A stretch of DNA of 64,000 nt, taken from Anaerohabitans sp964387285. Lineage in GTDB: Bacteria; Zhuqueibacterota; Zhuqueibacteria; Residuimicrobiales; Residuimicrobiaceae. Below the pieces are notes generated by a model that made no database searches, was not told where the DNA came from, and was given only the letters and a program-made list of their open reading frames with translations. The position numbers and the translations under genes are program-made. Numbering within the stretch: the stretch's first letter is position 1; every line of letters begins with the position of its first letter. Of this stretch, positions 8,301-18,384 are shown piece after piece. The stretch covers positions 1-64,000 of the forward strand of contig CAYLWO010000024.1 in NCBI GenBank assembly GCA_964387285.1. The letters are read 5' to 3'.

Positions 8301-10490
8301 TTAATTATGATGCAACCGCACCATGGCACAGCCTCGTTGCACCGGTACCTGCAAGATCATATGATCCTTTTGCTCCACAACGGTGATCGGTTGCCACTGC
8401 TTAGCGCCTGGATAAAGCGTTTCGACGGCGAGTGACATATCGCGCAATTTTTTAACAACAATCCTGATGGTGTCGTTTTTGGCAAAAACCACAGGTAAGA
8501 TATAACCCGAACCGGTGCGAAACAGATTGACCTTGGCGTTGTTGTCCGGCGCCTTGACAATATGGGGCTGCAACACCCAGCGCCGACCAGCCATGGCTTT
8601 CAGCATGGGCCCGTAATCCAGATAATACTTGTCGACAAACTCGTCCGGTCGCAGCGAGTGGTCGTTGCCCGGAAACGGCGCCATGGGAAAAACACCCATA
8701 TACAGGTATTTCTGAAAAAAGAAATCAGGATCAGGCAACAGGTTCTCTTTGCTATAGGTCCAGCCCAGAGCAGGTCTTTCCAGACTCAGCAAGGCCGTCA
8801 GGTTTAACGGGCAACCATGATAGGTGAATTCATCGAAAATGCCGTCCACGTTGCGCAACATATCGATCCGCTTGCTATGATTGTTGACAAACACCACTTT
8901 GTTGGCGCGATGCATCATATGACACAGCGAGTCAGCGATCTCTTTCCAGGAGAGCAACAGCGACCGTGCCGGTTTGCCGTACAGCCAACTCGAATGATCG
9001 TCGGCCGCATGGTTAAAAAAGCGGATCCAGTCCAGACGGTCGACACAGATGCCTGACGATGCCGGTAATTTTTCGATATGACGACGCGTCTGTGCCAGAA
9101 GAAAATCACGATAGTCCGGATCAGCCGGATCGAGCAAAATACAACCCCGCCATGAGACATAGGGCTCGCCAACATGATTCGAATATAATTTGGAATCCAG
9201 CGGCTTTTCATTTTTTGGTACAAGGACGATGGCTTTTTTCAATTTTTCGTAAAGGAAATCGTTGCCGTTCTGCCAGAGGTCAGAGTCGTTGTTGGTCTTG
9301 CGTAACGGTTGCGGCCATTGAACATCGGCGCCGAATTCAAAGACATTGAAATAGCTGAGCACGTGAAAATTCAACTCGCGCATGTCTTTAGAATATTTTG
9401 CCATGCGATCGATGGAGACCTGTTCACCTTTAAAACTGCTCCATTCTTCCGCATCGCTCTTTGTCGGCGGCAGAAACATGCCCATGTAGGGGAAATCGAA
9501 ACTGGCTTTCCAATTGACTCTGAAGGCCATGGCGCGCATTTTTTCCGCATCAAAATCGATCCAGCGTGAGGAATAGGCGCCGGTGCCGGAGAGGTCCTGG
9601 GCCAGCGGGATTCCCGGTTGAAAATACTCCGGGTAGCGCGCAACGGCCCAACCGAGGCCGGCGCGCCAGTCCGACTCGTGTCCGACCAATTCCATGGCAA
9701 AGCGAACGGTTCTTTTCTGTCCCAGGCGATTGAACAATCGGGTAAATACCACCTGACCATCTACCGAGGTGGTCATCGTCAGGTCAAAGATGGCGTCCTG
9801 CGGAGACAACACCAGACTCAATCCCAAATCATTCTGTGATTCCAAAAAGCTGGCCAGCGGAATGCAAAACAGTTCGCGCAAATACGGCACAAAAAAAAGA
9901 TTCGGCTCTTCGTAACGGTAATAAGGCGCCCCATAATAGAGCGTCGCTTTTTTCATGGGTTGGGGCTCCAGAGGATCAGCCCATTCATGGCGTGTGATTT
10001 TGTCCATGACATAGTCGTGTTCCAGATATTGACCGCCAGGCTCCGGATTATCCGGTTGACGCGGGTCCGCCCATGCGGTCCAGAATCTGGTATGGGAACG
10101 GACGGGATAATTAAGGACAGTCTTGATACCGGTGCTCCAGGGATTTCCGTCATCCGCTATTTCGATCTCCCAGCGAATGCTTTTTTGTAGCGGTATGAAC
10201 CGTTCTAACAAGGTTAAGGGGTGGGCATCTTTTTCGCGTTTTAGGGCTTTGATGAATTCAATGCCGCCGTTTGCTGTTTTTCGATGGATCACTTTATCGG
10301 CAAGAGTGCAGCCATCGAGTTCGGTCTGGCCGGTAAATTTAACGACACGAGAATCGATCTGTAACAAATTGATCGTACCTTGCTCCGATAGTTGCATGGT
10401 CATATTTTCTGATCTGACTGATACCGATTGTGAGGGTTGGAAAGGGTGCCACAGTGCGGCTGTGATGCAGAGCGCAGTCCAAGAATACAT
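8301..10490 (-). CDS. Large secreted glycosidase-like protein, family not recognised
   Basis: The protein has 729 residues and a short, weak N-terminal hydrophobic segment. Its first 250 residues look like beta-sandwich sequence of the kind found before a catalytic barrel in several glycosidases. The middle (about 280-620) resembles a TIM barrel, with acidic residues at strand ends, including 'ICVDRLDW' near residue 480 and 'VDGIFDEFTYHG' near 560. The last 80 residues look like an all-beta C-terminal domain ('SGYILPVVFAKNDTIRIVV'). This arrangement is like retaining clan GH-D or GH101-type enzymes, but that is inference and no family signature is certain. It is upstream of the MFS sugar porter on the same strand (173-base gap), so the two could be co-expressed. 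Confidence 0.6.
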   Translation of the reverse strand: MYSWTALCITAALWHPFQPSQSVSVRSENMTMQLSEQGTINLLQIDSRVVKFTGQTELDGCTLADKVIHRKTANGGIEFIKALKREKDAHPLTLLERFIPLQKSIRWEIEIADDGNPWSTGIKTVLNYPVRSHTRFWTAWADPRQPDNPEPGGQYLEHDYVMDKITRHEWADPLEPQPMKKATLYYGAPYYRYEEPNLFFVPYLRELFCIPLASFLESQNDLGLSLVLSPQDAIFDLTMTTSVDGQVVFTRLFNRLGQKRTVRFAMELVGHESDWRAGLGWAVARYPEYFQPGIPLAQDLSGTGAYSSRWIDFDAEKMRAMAFRVNWKASFDFPYMGMFLPPTKSDAEEWSSFKGEQVSIDRMAKYSKDMRELNFHVLSYFNVFEFGADVQWPQPLRKTNNDSDLWQNGNDFLYEKLKKAIVLVPKNEKPLDSKLYSNHVGEPYVSWRGCILLDPADPDYRDFLLAQTRRHIEKLPASSGICVDRLDWIRFFNHAADDHSSWLYGKPARSLLLSWKEIADSLCHMMHRANKVVFVNNHSKRIDMLRNVDGIFDEFTYHGCPLNLTALLSLERPALGWTYSKENLLPDPDFFFQKYLYMGVFPMAPFPGNDHSLRPDEFVDKYYLDYGPMLKAMAGRRWVLQPHIVKAPDNNAKVNLFRTGSGYILPVVFAKNDTIRIVVKKLRDMSLAVETLYPGAKQWQPITVVEQKDHMILQVPVQRGCAMVRLHHN

Positions 10491-11046
10491 GTAGACAAGA
10501 TTCCTTTCATTTTGTAAATGAAACAGGCTAGCTTATGAACCTGTAATCGTTCCTTTACACAATGGAACAATCGTTGGGCTAAAATAGCTGTTCTGATGAA
10601 ATTAAACAAGAGAAAATGCTGGACAACAGCGCTTTAATCTTCGCTCTATATGAATCCGGTGATCTGATTGTTGGGAAAACTGAAAACAGGGAAAGGAATC
10701 TAGTCTATTGCAATGAAACTTGAACTAAAATCCCAATACGGACTTTTCCGGAAACAATGCATCATTATGAGATGATGGACTGGCATGCAACTCTGGCATA
10801 AAAATTGAAACATATAGAATATGATGAGCACCGCAATATTACCTGATAACGCTCTCGTCATGCAAAAATTATCCAATCGATTGATAATATTTTAATTGCA
10901 TATATGTTTTGCAGCGTATCTCCCCACCCTAAAAGCATATAAAAAATATCCAATATGGGCATTTGCCCAAGATTTCGTCAAATAGCCAGGATAGAGGCCG
11001 ACAGCCAATCTGAAATGATAGGAGCGCAGCCTATGAAGATGCATCA
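10491..11046. other. AT-rich intergenic region, no recognised feature
   Basis: This is low-GC spacer upstream of the leftward glycosidase-like gene. I see short self-complementary words (for example GTTCCTTTACACAATGGAAC near 10548) but no family repeat, no coding frame and no assured promoter. Confidence 0.4.
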
Positions 11047-11286
11047 TCAATTTGGTTTTTCCAGATGCGCCTGTTCTGCACGATATCGATGACGCCAACA
11101 CGTTAGCGTTACTATCGACCAATTCAGGTCTGTCATTTCGATCAGCGTCGTTGCATGCTGCCAGTCATAATTAGGAAGTAGTGGGACGCCTGCGGTGAAT
11201 AAGAGTTCAACATCATCGTCTCTGGCATAATCCCCCGGGCCAAACAGCCTTCGTGCCAATATGGGCAGCATGGATTTGGGATGCAT
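11047..11286 (-). pseudogene. Possible gene remnant, 79-codon open frame
   Basis: The frame is richer in GC than the spacer around it and reads like natural protein ('DDDVELLFTAGVPLLPNYDW'), with no low-complexity bias. It has no ribosome-binding site, and neither end connects to a larger gene. I do not recognise a family. It may be a leftover of a deleted gene or chance coding. Confidence 0.2.
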
Positions 11287-11404
11287 GGTAAATGAGAATA
11301 TTTGCCCCGGTCTTGTGGATCATGTGAAATACCTACCTTGAAATATTACAGTCGCGCCCTGCGACTTGCATTTACTTTTTAACTTTACCTGAAAGGAGCA
11401 AGCT

Positions 11405-12748
11405 ATGAAACTAAACAAAAGCAGTCTCGTTGTTTTTTTGCTGGCAATGGTCCATGCCGTGACCGCTCAGTGGCAGTATAATGGCGGTAAAATCTATTAC
11501 AACGGCGGCAACGTCGGCATCGGCACTTCGAATCCTGCAACCAAGCTGTATATCAACACCACCAGCACAGCGCTGCAATCCCCCGGAGACATCCACCTGG
11601 GTACCTATGGTGAAAATGTCGGCGGCACCCTCTACTTTGACAGTTATCCGGCTTCATTTATAACTACTGCACATCATACGAATGTCAATTCACTGCACAT
11701 TGAAAGCAGCTATTCGATGAGTCTTCGCACAAACAAATTAGGAGATTATACGGGCAGCCTGCTTTTCTATATAGGCAGCGGCGTACCGACGGCACGAATG
11801 GGCCTGGACATGTTTTATTATAACGGCGGCAATTTCGGCATCGGTACGGCAAATCCGTCGAGCAAACTCGAGGTGGCCGGCATGATTCACAGCAGCAGCG
11901 GCGGATATAAATTTCCGGATGGCACCATCCAAACGACTGCGGGCGGCGGCGCCGGCGGCGGTTGGACATTTGGCGCGGGTAATAATATTTACCGGCTCAA
12001 CGGCAATGTCGGCATCGGCCTCAGCAATCCCAGCACCCCGCTCGATGTCGAGGGCACTGTCAAAGCCAATTATTTAAGTGTGGATGCGCAAAATGCGACA
12101 ACGGAAGGAGGCGAGATATACTTAGCCGGCGCTGCATCCAACCCCGCCTGGAATCTGGACGTTTATATGGGCCGATTTCGTCTTCATTCAAACGGCGTTG
12201 AAAAATTTGCCGTGAACAGCGCCGGCCAGGTCGGCATCGGAACCTGGGATCCTAAGGACCTCTTGCATTTATACAGCACCTCAAACAACTGTTATCTGCG
12301 CTTTGGCCGCACCGACGCTTCTCCTTTTCGTGTTGGTATTGACGGCGCCGACCAGAACAAATTTGTCATCAAGGTTGATGGGATGTCGATTTTCAATATT
12401 GATCCGGCGAGTAAACTCATCACCATGGGGACAAATAATATATCTCCATCGGTTAAAGTTATCGGCGATCTGTGCGTGGTGCCTTCGGCTGATCAAGGCT
12501 GCGATTATGTTTTTGAACCGGACTATGATCTGAAGAATCTGGATCAAGTTGCCGCGTTTATCAAGGCCAACAAACATTTGCCTGACGTGGCCAGCGCCAG
12601 GGAGATGCAGGAGAAAAAAGACATCAACCTGGTGGAAATGAATTTTACCTTATTGAAAAAAGTCGAAGAACTCACGCTTTATTTAATCCAGCAAAAGCAG
12701 GAGATTGACAAACTACGCCAGGAGTTCTCACGAATTACATCAAAATAG
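11405..12748 (+). CDS. Secreted fibre-like protein with VGIGT repeats and C-terminal coiled coil
   Basis: A signal peptide ending 'VTAQ' is followed by repeated units carrying the fibre motif 'GGNVGIGTSNPATKLYI' (near residue 35), 'GGNFGIGTANPSSKLEV' (near 142), 'NGNVGIGLSNPSTPLDV' (near 200) and 'GQVGIGTWDPKDLLHL' (near 278). These repeats are typical of phage-tail-fibre-like surface proteins in Bacteroidota relatives. The tail has 'KHLPDVASAREMQEKK' and a heptad-rich helix, a common C-terminal trimer module in this class. No S74 Ser-Lys motif is present, unlike the paralogues at 37-41 kb. AAAGGAG lies 8 bases before ATG. The gene is 32 bases ahead of a secreted protease gene, so the two are probably co-transcribed. 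The role is probably surface adhesion or matrix; the ligand is unknown. Confidence 0.75.
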   Translation: MKLNKSSLVVFLLAMVHAVTAQWQYNGGKIYYNGGNVGIGTSNPATKLYINTTSTALQSPGDIHLGTYGENVGGTLYFDSYPASFITTAHHTNVNSLHIESSYSMSLRTNKLGDYTGSLLFYIGSGVPTARMGLDMFYYNGGNFGIGTANPSSKLEVAGMIHSSSGGYKFPDGTIQTTAGGGAGGGWTFGAGNNIYRLNGNVGIGLSNPSTPLDVEGTVKANYLSVDAQNATTEGGEIYLAGAASNPAWNLDVYMGRFRLHSNGVEKFAVNSAGQVGIGTWDPKDLLHLYSTSNNCYLRFGRTDASPFRVGIDGADQNKFVIKVDGMSIFNIDPASKLITMGTNNISPSVKVIGDLCVVPSADQGCDYVFEPDYDLKNLDQVAAFIKANKHLPDVASAREMQEKKDINLVEMNFTLLKKVEELTLYLIQQKQEIDKLRQEFSRITSK

Positions 12749-12780
12749 CAGGAGGATCAAACATAAAAAAGGATAGAAAG

Positions 12781-15348
12781 ATGAAAACAAAAAAAATACC
12801 ACACAGCAATTTTTATATAGTAAAGATCGTTTTATTCGCTACTATATTCAACCTGGGCGGCGGTTTGATTGAGCCGGGTCGGCTGCAATCGGCGGCCTTC
12901 GCCCATCCGCTGGAGACTGCGGCAGTCAATCCCGTTGATCCTGGACAGGATGCCGCACAACAACTGTCATCCAATGGTCATACGACATGCTTTCAAAGAA
13001 ATATTGTCTGTAAACCGGAATGGATTATACCGGGAAATGCGGTGGTGCTGCATCTTCGCTTTACCAGAGGCTCCGGCTTTCTGGTGGCAAGCCGCGCCAC
13101 TTACGAATCCCTGCACGAGTGCGGTGGCAATCCGATTACGCCGCCACTCTATTATCTTACTGCGTTTCATAATGTGGATTTTGATGAGAACGGTTTCCTG
13201 GATGTTGGCGAGTGCACTTTCGACCTGCTTTTTCAATATCAGACGTCATGGTGTGAGGATCCCGTTGAATGGGATGAGAATCTTTATGCCTGGCAACCCC
13301 GGTTTCAGGGAACACATGTGCCCCTGGTCTATTCTCCCAAAAACCAGTATGATTTCGTCCTGTTTCAACTCGATTCGAGATACTTGCTACCGGCAGGAGC
13401 GCTGCCTTACTTTTTAGGAATCGACGGCTGTGATGCGCCCTCGCCACATGGCGTAGCTCTTGGTCATCCGGACGCTAAAATTAAAAAGGTTGTAACCCAT
13501 ACTGCGACAGCCGCACATCCGCCTGTGGGCGAGCCACCCCCTGACAGCGGGACCGACATACACAAGTGGTGGCTCATCCCGAGTTGGTCGGAAGGGACGG
13601 CCGAACCAGGACTTTCCGGTGGTCCCTTCATGCGCAGCTCCAACCTGTTTGCATCTGTGATGGGTCTGGTGAATAAAACGAAAGAGCTGCCGTTAGATTG
13701 TTACACAGCTGAGACCTATGCCGTCGATCTGGCTGCCTTTTGGAATGAAAACTTGCCGCCCAATTCCCGGTCCCTGTCTTATTATTTGGATCCTTCCGGC
13801 ATGGGCGCTGGTTTCCCGGGATATGCCGGTTATCCATTAACCGTTCCCTTCGGCATCTATGAGCAGGATTCGTTATGCTTCGCCTCCACAGATGCGGTCG
13901 AATTCGATGAGGGCGTCGCCTTTTACAAGGAGATAACCCAACAACAAAATGTTGCATTGGATGCACCGCTTATCCATTACAAGTACGCACCGCCACCACC
14001 GGGTTCTTTGTTGCGAATTCTTCGTTTTGTCGGCGGCATTACCGCCAAAATCCGCGGCGGAATCGTTGATTTGCCGACCCTGGTCATGGGAGTTTCTGTT
14101 ACGGATCGCATTTATGCAAAGATTGAAGCATGCGAATTAAAACCCATAGATCAATGGGAATTTGCAAATGCACATGTCCAGGTGAAGGCGAATAATGTCA
14201 TATCTCTGGGTTTGCAGCAATCTGCAGCTGATTCCTGGCTGAGAATGAACGCAGCCACGCAATTGGAATTTGAAGCCCCATCCGTTGACATCTTTAAACC
14301 CATCATGTTTAACGGCGTAATAGCAAACGATGCCTTTGTCAAATTGACATCGCCATTGCACAATTATGAAGAATATATAACCTTCAATGCACCTACTTTA
14401 GTAAACCAGAATCTGCTTGCAATGCTTTTTATGGAGTCAGCCAATGTCAATATGCAGCAGATGAACGTAATGTTCGTGAATGCAGGCAGATGGGACATCG
14501 TTGCCCGAAATCGGCTGTGGTTTAAAAATATGACTTTGAATTCGCGCAATATGTACCCGGAATACCCAGTGGATGTATTTAATTTTCAGGGCCGGTATAT
14601 TGACGCTGATGATATAGGGATAGATGGTTTGACTATGGACCTATTCTTGGATCAGATGAATGCAGAGTTTGCCAATTTCAAACTATCTAAATTTCCTCAG
14701 CCCAACAACAAGCAGAATTTAACCGAGGTTTCGTCAAGAGATACCTTGGTTTTACAAGGCGTTAATATGGACCTCCAGGCGAGGATTACAGCGAAAAACA
14801 ATGGCAGAATCCTTGTCGAGGGCAACAAGATCAGGTTTTCCAATTCAATGATTTCAACTGAGGCAGGCGGCGCCATAAAACTGCAGCCGTGGAATACGGC
14901 ACAAACATCCCAATATCTGACTGTCATGCAAAAGAAAATGAATCTGCCGGACAGCGCAGTGGCCACAGCTAAAAGGCGCGGAACAACAGATGGTCAGCCG
15001 ATGCTCAAGTTAGCAGCCGCACCAGCTGCCGAACAGGCTGAGGTAAAAGTAATCCGGACTCCACTCGAATTTCAGCTGCTGCAAAACTATCCCAATCCGT
15101 TTAATTCAACCACCAACATCCGCTTCACTCTGCCGGAGATCGCGGAGGTCAAGGTTGCCGTATACAACATGCTCGGTCAGATCATCGCTATCATTGCACA
15201 AGGGACCATGCAAGCCGGCTATCATGAGGCCACTTTTGATGGGTTTGACTTGACTAGTGATGTTTATATTTATGCCATCGAAGTCAATCCTTTGGAAACG
15301 GGCAGCAAGAAATATGTGCAAATTAAAAAAATGGTTTTAATGAAATGA
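12781..15348 (+). CDS. Secreted lysyl-endopeptidase-like serine protease with beta-rich stalk and T9SS sorting domain
   Basis: This 855-residue protein has a hydrophobic N-terminus and a chymotrypsin-fold protease domain at about residues 80-320. The triad is visible as 'YYLTAFHN' (His, where trypsins have TAAHC), 'YDFVLFQLD' (Asp) and 'SEGTAEPGLSGGPFM' (Ser). The last motif is close to 'TEPGSSGSP' of lysyl endopeptidases. Residues 400-750 are beta-rich with Asn-containing turns and look like a filamentous stalk. The C-terminal 90 residues are a Por-type sorting domain beginning 'LLQNYPNPFNSTTNI', which directs export by type IX secretion and surface attachment. Several Cys in the protease domain suggest disulphides. 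The gene follows the fibre-like gene and is probably in its operon. Confidence 0.8.
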   Translation: MKTKKIPHSNFYIVKIVLFATIFNLGGGLIEPGRLQSAAFAHPLETAAVNPVDPGQDAAQQLSSNGHTTCFQRNIVCKPEWIIPGNAVVLHLRFTRGSGFLVASRATYESLHECGGNPITPPLYYLTAFHNVDFDENGFLDVGECTFDLLFQYQTSWCEDPVEWDENLYAWQPRFQGTHVPLVYSPKNQYDFVLFQLDSRYLLPAGALPYFLGIDGCDAPSPHGVALGHPDAKIKKVVTHTATAAHPPVGEPPPDSGTDIHKWWLIPSWSEGTAEPGLSGGPFMRSSNLFASVMGLVNKTKELPLDCYTAETYAVDLAAFWNENLPPNSRSLSYYLDPSGMGAGFPGYAGYPLTVPFGIYEQDSLCFASTDAVEFDEGVAFYKEITQQQNVALDAPLIHYKYAPPPPGSLLRILRFVGGITAKIRGGIVDLPTLVMGVSVTDRIYAKIEACELKPIDQWEFANAHVQVKANNVISLGLQQSAADSWLRMNAATQLEFEAPSVDIFKPIMFNGVIANDAFVKLTSPLHNYEEYITFNAPTLVNQNLLAMLFMESANVNMQQMNVMFVNAGRWDIVARNRLWFKNMTLNSRNMYPEYPVDVFNFQGRYIDADDIGIDGLTMDLFLDQMNAEFANFKLSKFPQPNNKQNLTEVSSRDTLVLQGVNMDLQARITAKNNGRILVEGNKIRFSNSMISTEAGGAIKLQPWNTAQTSQYLTVMQKKMNLPDSAVATAKRRGTTDGQPMLKLAAAPAAEQAEVKVIRTPLEFQLLQNYPNPFNSTTNIRFTLPEIAEVKVAVYNMLGQIIAIIAQGTMQAGYHEATFDGFDLTSDVYIYAIEVNPLETGSKKYVQIKKMVLMK

Positions 15349-15435
15349 TGTTGCCGGATCAGCAATGCAGGAAATCTATTTCTATTCTTCCTGCTGATCG
15401 AGGTTGTTCAACACGTAACGGAGCTGTGTATTCCG

Positions 15436-15458
15436 AACCCGCTTTGCGGGTTCGGAAT
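15436..15458. terminator. Perfect hairpin between convergent genes
   Basis: CCGAACCCGC-TTT-GCGGGTTCGG forms a 10-bp perfect stem about 90 bases after the protease stop codon. It lacks a T-run, so it may be a bidirectional terminator or one of the region's short hairpin words. Confidence 0.35.
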
Positions 15459-15611
15459 CTATCAGCGAACCGAAGTTGAGACATTGGCTCGTATCGGAGA
15501 TTCCTCTGATGCATCAGCCGGGTCAGGACAGACGTCCCGATCGATGATCGTGGCTTAAGATAATCCCCGGGCGATCATGATCATTGGTGAAAAATAATCG
15601 ATTTTTGCACG

Positions 15612-17345
15612 TTATTTTATCAAAACCAATTTTAAATTTCTTGTCCAAATGCCTGATTGCAGCAATGCCACATAAATGCCGCTGGGCACATCCACCGCTT
15701 GCCAGTCAACGTGATATTCTCCTGCTGTGCGATATTCATCCAGCAACGTCGCTACCGTACGCCCCATGACGTCGAAAATTTTCAGCGACACACGGCCGTC
15801 TGACGGCAGTGCAAAACGCAACCGGGTTGCGGCATTGAACGGATTGGGATAGTTGGGATATAATGTGAAAAGAAACGGAGTGTTCGAGGCCGTCGTTACA
15901 CCGGAGGTGTGGTCGCCGCGAACCAACATACCCAGGATATCTGATTTGCGATTCAGTTTTTTATCCTCAAAGGTGTACACGAGCAGAAAATCGTTATAGC
16001 TATATCCATACGCAATCCCGACCAGACTGCCTTCGTACTTGTCCGCAGACACCTGGTAGGGGATGTTTTCCGTGTCGGTTACCGTATGAATGCGATCATC
16101 GGCCAGAAACGTCATCTTGTGTTCGGTTCCATGCACCCAGAGACGTTGTCCATACAAATCCTGAAAGGCAAAATTGTTGGTGCGCAGATCTCCCCAACTG
16201 ATTAAGTACTCATTGTCATATCCGCCATAGGCGATATCAGGTACACCCACCCAATCTTTTTGGTTGCTGATGGAATGATTGGAACGGCCGACCGTGACAA
16301 CGCCGTCCAGATTCACATATTTGGCGACGTACTTGTCGCCCTCCTTGAAGAATACCACCCGCTGGCCCCAAATATCGTTGTCTTTACGATCCGGAATATG
16401 CACGCCTTTCCAAATGATCTCCACTTCGCACCACTCGGGTTTTGTCCACAACAGGTCCACATTGGCTTCCACCTTGGTCTGAAAACAATCCGGTCCGTTT
16501 TGAAAGGCGTCTGAGATTTGTAGCGGAACCCCGGTACTTGTGGAGGGAGCGATATTGCCGTCCGGCGCGATCAATTGTCCCAGATGATCGACGCGCTGGC
16601 TGAAAACAAATCCTGCGCTCGTTCCATAGACAACGACGAACTCATTGGTGACGGAGTGATAGGCCACATCGGCTACGCTTTCATAATAATCGGGATTGGC
16701 GGCGATGACAAAATTTTTCGCTGCGTCGGCCGGGGAGGGCGGTGCGAGCAGGTCACCCATTTGTCCCACCAGTTGACCATACACATCGGCGCCGGTGTAG
16801 CTTTTTTTCGTCGGATCATTTCTAAAGTCCCCCCAGACCACCAGATAGACTTTGTCTTTTGTGTTGTAGGCGACCGAGCAGGTATAAATATTGGCCGGAT
16901 TAGAGCAGATTAAAAAGCTGTGATCTGCTTCTGCAGTCGGTGGATGATGTATGGTGCCCATACTGGTGACGAATACGCCGCGGATGTCGCCGTTTTCAGG
17001 ATCGCGCCAATCCTCAAAGACAACCAGAAAACGTCCATATTGTGGATCAAAAGCGAGATGAGGCCAGTATTGATGTCCGGGTGCACTGCAGACGGCAAAA
17101 TTTTCACCTCGGAGTGTACCGTCCGTTTCGATGAATTGACCGTAAATATCAGCTTCGCCGTTCCGATAGTCTTCCCAAACAGCCAGAAAAATATTCATAT
17201 TGGGCGAATAAGCCACCTGCGGCCAGCCGGCTTTGGAGGTGTCAACCGCTACATCAAACGGACTGGAATGGCCTTGCGCATACAGCGGCACGGCCAGGGT
17301 CAGGAGGAAAAAGAACGGGATCAAGATGGATGTACGTCTCATCAT
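15612..17345 (-). CDS. Secreted repeat (propeller-like) protein with T9SS sorting domain
   Basis: A signal peptide (cleaved near 'PLYAQG') is followed by at least five repeats with the pattern 'P.VAY.P..N.FL.VWED.RNG..DIYGQ' (for example residues 43-75 and 92-125). Such repeats resemble beta-propeller blades seen in secreted Por-sorted proteins. The last 85 residues are a sorting domain starting 'LYPNYPNPFNAATRL' and ending in basic 'RNLKLVLIK'. The role is probably a surface-displayed binding protein; no enzymatic residues are recognised. AAGGAG lies 6 bases before ATG. The gene is convergent with the protease gene, and its upstream neighbour is the leftward isomerase gene. Confidence 0.75.
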   Translation of the reverse strand: MMRRTSILIPFFFLLTLAVPLYAQGHSSPFDVAVDTSKAGWPQVAYSPNMNIFLAVWEDYRNGEADIYGQFIETDGTLRGENFAVCSAPGHQYWPHLAFDPQYGRFLVVFEDWRDPENGDIRGVFVTSMGTIHHPPTAEADHSFLICSNPANIYTCSVAYNTKDKVYLVVWGDFRNDPTKKSYTGADVYGQLVGQMGDLLAPPSPADAAKNFVIAANPDYYESVADVAYHSVTNEFVVVYGTSAGFVFSQRVDHLGQLIAPDGNIAPSTSTGVPLQISDAFQNGPDCFQTKVEANVDLLWTKPEWCEVEIIWKGVHIPDRKDNDIWGQRVVFFKEGDKYVAKYVNLDGVVTVGRSNHSISNQKDWVGVPDIAYGGYDNEYLISWGDLRTNNFAFQDLYGQRLWVHGTEHKMTFLADDRIHTVTDTENIPYQVSADKYEGSLVGIAYGYSYNDFLLVYTFEDKKLNRKSDILGMLVRGDHTSGVTTASNTPFLFTLYPNYPNPFNAATRLRFALPSDGRVSLKIFDVMGRTVATLLDEYRTAGEYHVDWQAVDVPSGIYVALLQSGIWTRNLKLVLIK

Positions 17346-17530
17346 GCACTCCTTTCTGACTCGCTAAAGGACCTGCTTTACCTACATCACGGCTTGTTAT
17401 ATATTTTAGCGATTATTGTTGAATTGTTCAAGCGAAAATTCAAAAATACGGAGAATACAAAAAATGAGATTAACGGTGAATTTCATATATTGCAGCCGGC
17501 AGAGTGCAGCCGGTTCAAGAGATGAGCCGG

Positions 17531-18367
17531 TTAAGCAGAGGCGGTAATTTTTAAAACCTCTCTTGCATAGGCGACGCTGCGACGAACCATCTCGTCCTCT
17601 TTTTCAAGCGACGCTTTCTCATCCGTCCCTGCCCGGCACGGAATTTCCAGTATGATCCTGTCAAGTTGCGTGTTTGTTTTAAGCAGATGTAAAGCTTCCT
17701 TTAGATCGATCATGCCGTCGCCGAGCGCTGTTCCGTAAACAATACAGCCGTAATGGGTCAAGTCGACGCCATGGTCTTTGAAATGGGTGGTCATGGCGAA
17801 AGGCGCCATTTTTCGACACGCCTGAATCGGATCCTCAAAGGTCAGCATGGCATTGCCCAAATCCAGGCAGATGCCGATCCAGGGGCTGTTAACCGCTTGC
17901 ACGACGCTGACCAGTTCATCGCTGTTGAAATCGCCGTGATTTTCTACCGCGATTTTGATGTTGAGCGCACGGGCTTTGCTTTTAATCCGGTCAAGGTGCT
18001 GCACGGCTTTTAGCATTTCATTGGTGATGGAGGCGTTTTTGGCATAGCGGTCAAAACCGGCAAAGGTGCGCAGTACCGGCGATCCTAATTTGGCGCAGAT
18101 TTCAAGCTCTGTGGACAACGCCTCCGGCTGCAGGCTCATGGCGCCATATTCGATGAACAGATTATTTTTCTCCGCCTGTTGCACAATCGCCTTTAAATAA
18201 GCCTCCTCCTTGTGCAACAGATGCATGGGATCGATCTGCAAGCCGTCCAACCCGAGTTCCGCCACCCGATCGATAAAGCGCGCCAGGGTCATCGGTTGTG
18301 TGGGAGTAAAGTCGGCATGCGCGCCAAAGGCAAGATGATAGCTGTAACTGTCCAATCCTAATTTCAT
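17531..18367 (-). CDS. Sugar phosphate isomerase/epimerase (xylose-isomerase-like TIM barrel)
   Basis: The protein has 278 residues, normal for the AP-endonuclease-2 / xylose-isomerase-like TIM-barrel family. Metal-binding positions are seen in 'AVENHGDF' (Glu, near residue 141), 'ICLDLGNAM' (Asp, near 171), 'TTHFKDHG' (His, near 205) and 'IILEIP' (Glu, near 241). Members interconvert ketoses, inosose or keto-sugar acids in the cytoplasm. AAGGAG precedes ATG, and the upstream dehydrogenase gene ends 17 bases before, so the two form an operon, probably for oxidation and isomerisation of an unusual sugar or polyol. The exact substrate is not evident. Confidence 0.82.
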   Translation of the reverse strand: MKLGLDSYSYHLAFGAHADFTPTQPMTLARFIDRVAELGLDGLQIDPMHLLHKEEAYLKAIVQQAEKNNLFIEYGAMSLQPEALSTELEICAKLGSPVLRTFAGFDRYAKNASITNEMLKAVQHLDRIKSKARALNIKIAVENHGDFNSDELVSVVQAVNSPWIGICLDLGNAMLTFEDPIQACRKMAPFAMTTHFKDHGVDLTHYGCIVYGTALGDGMIDLKEALHLLKTNTQLDRIILEIPCRAGTDEKASLEKEDEMVRRSVAYAREVLKITASA

Positions 18368-18384
18368 CGCTGCTCCTTAAACGG

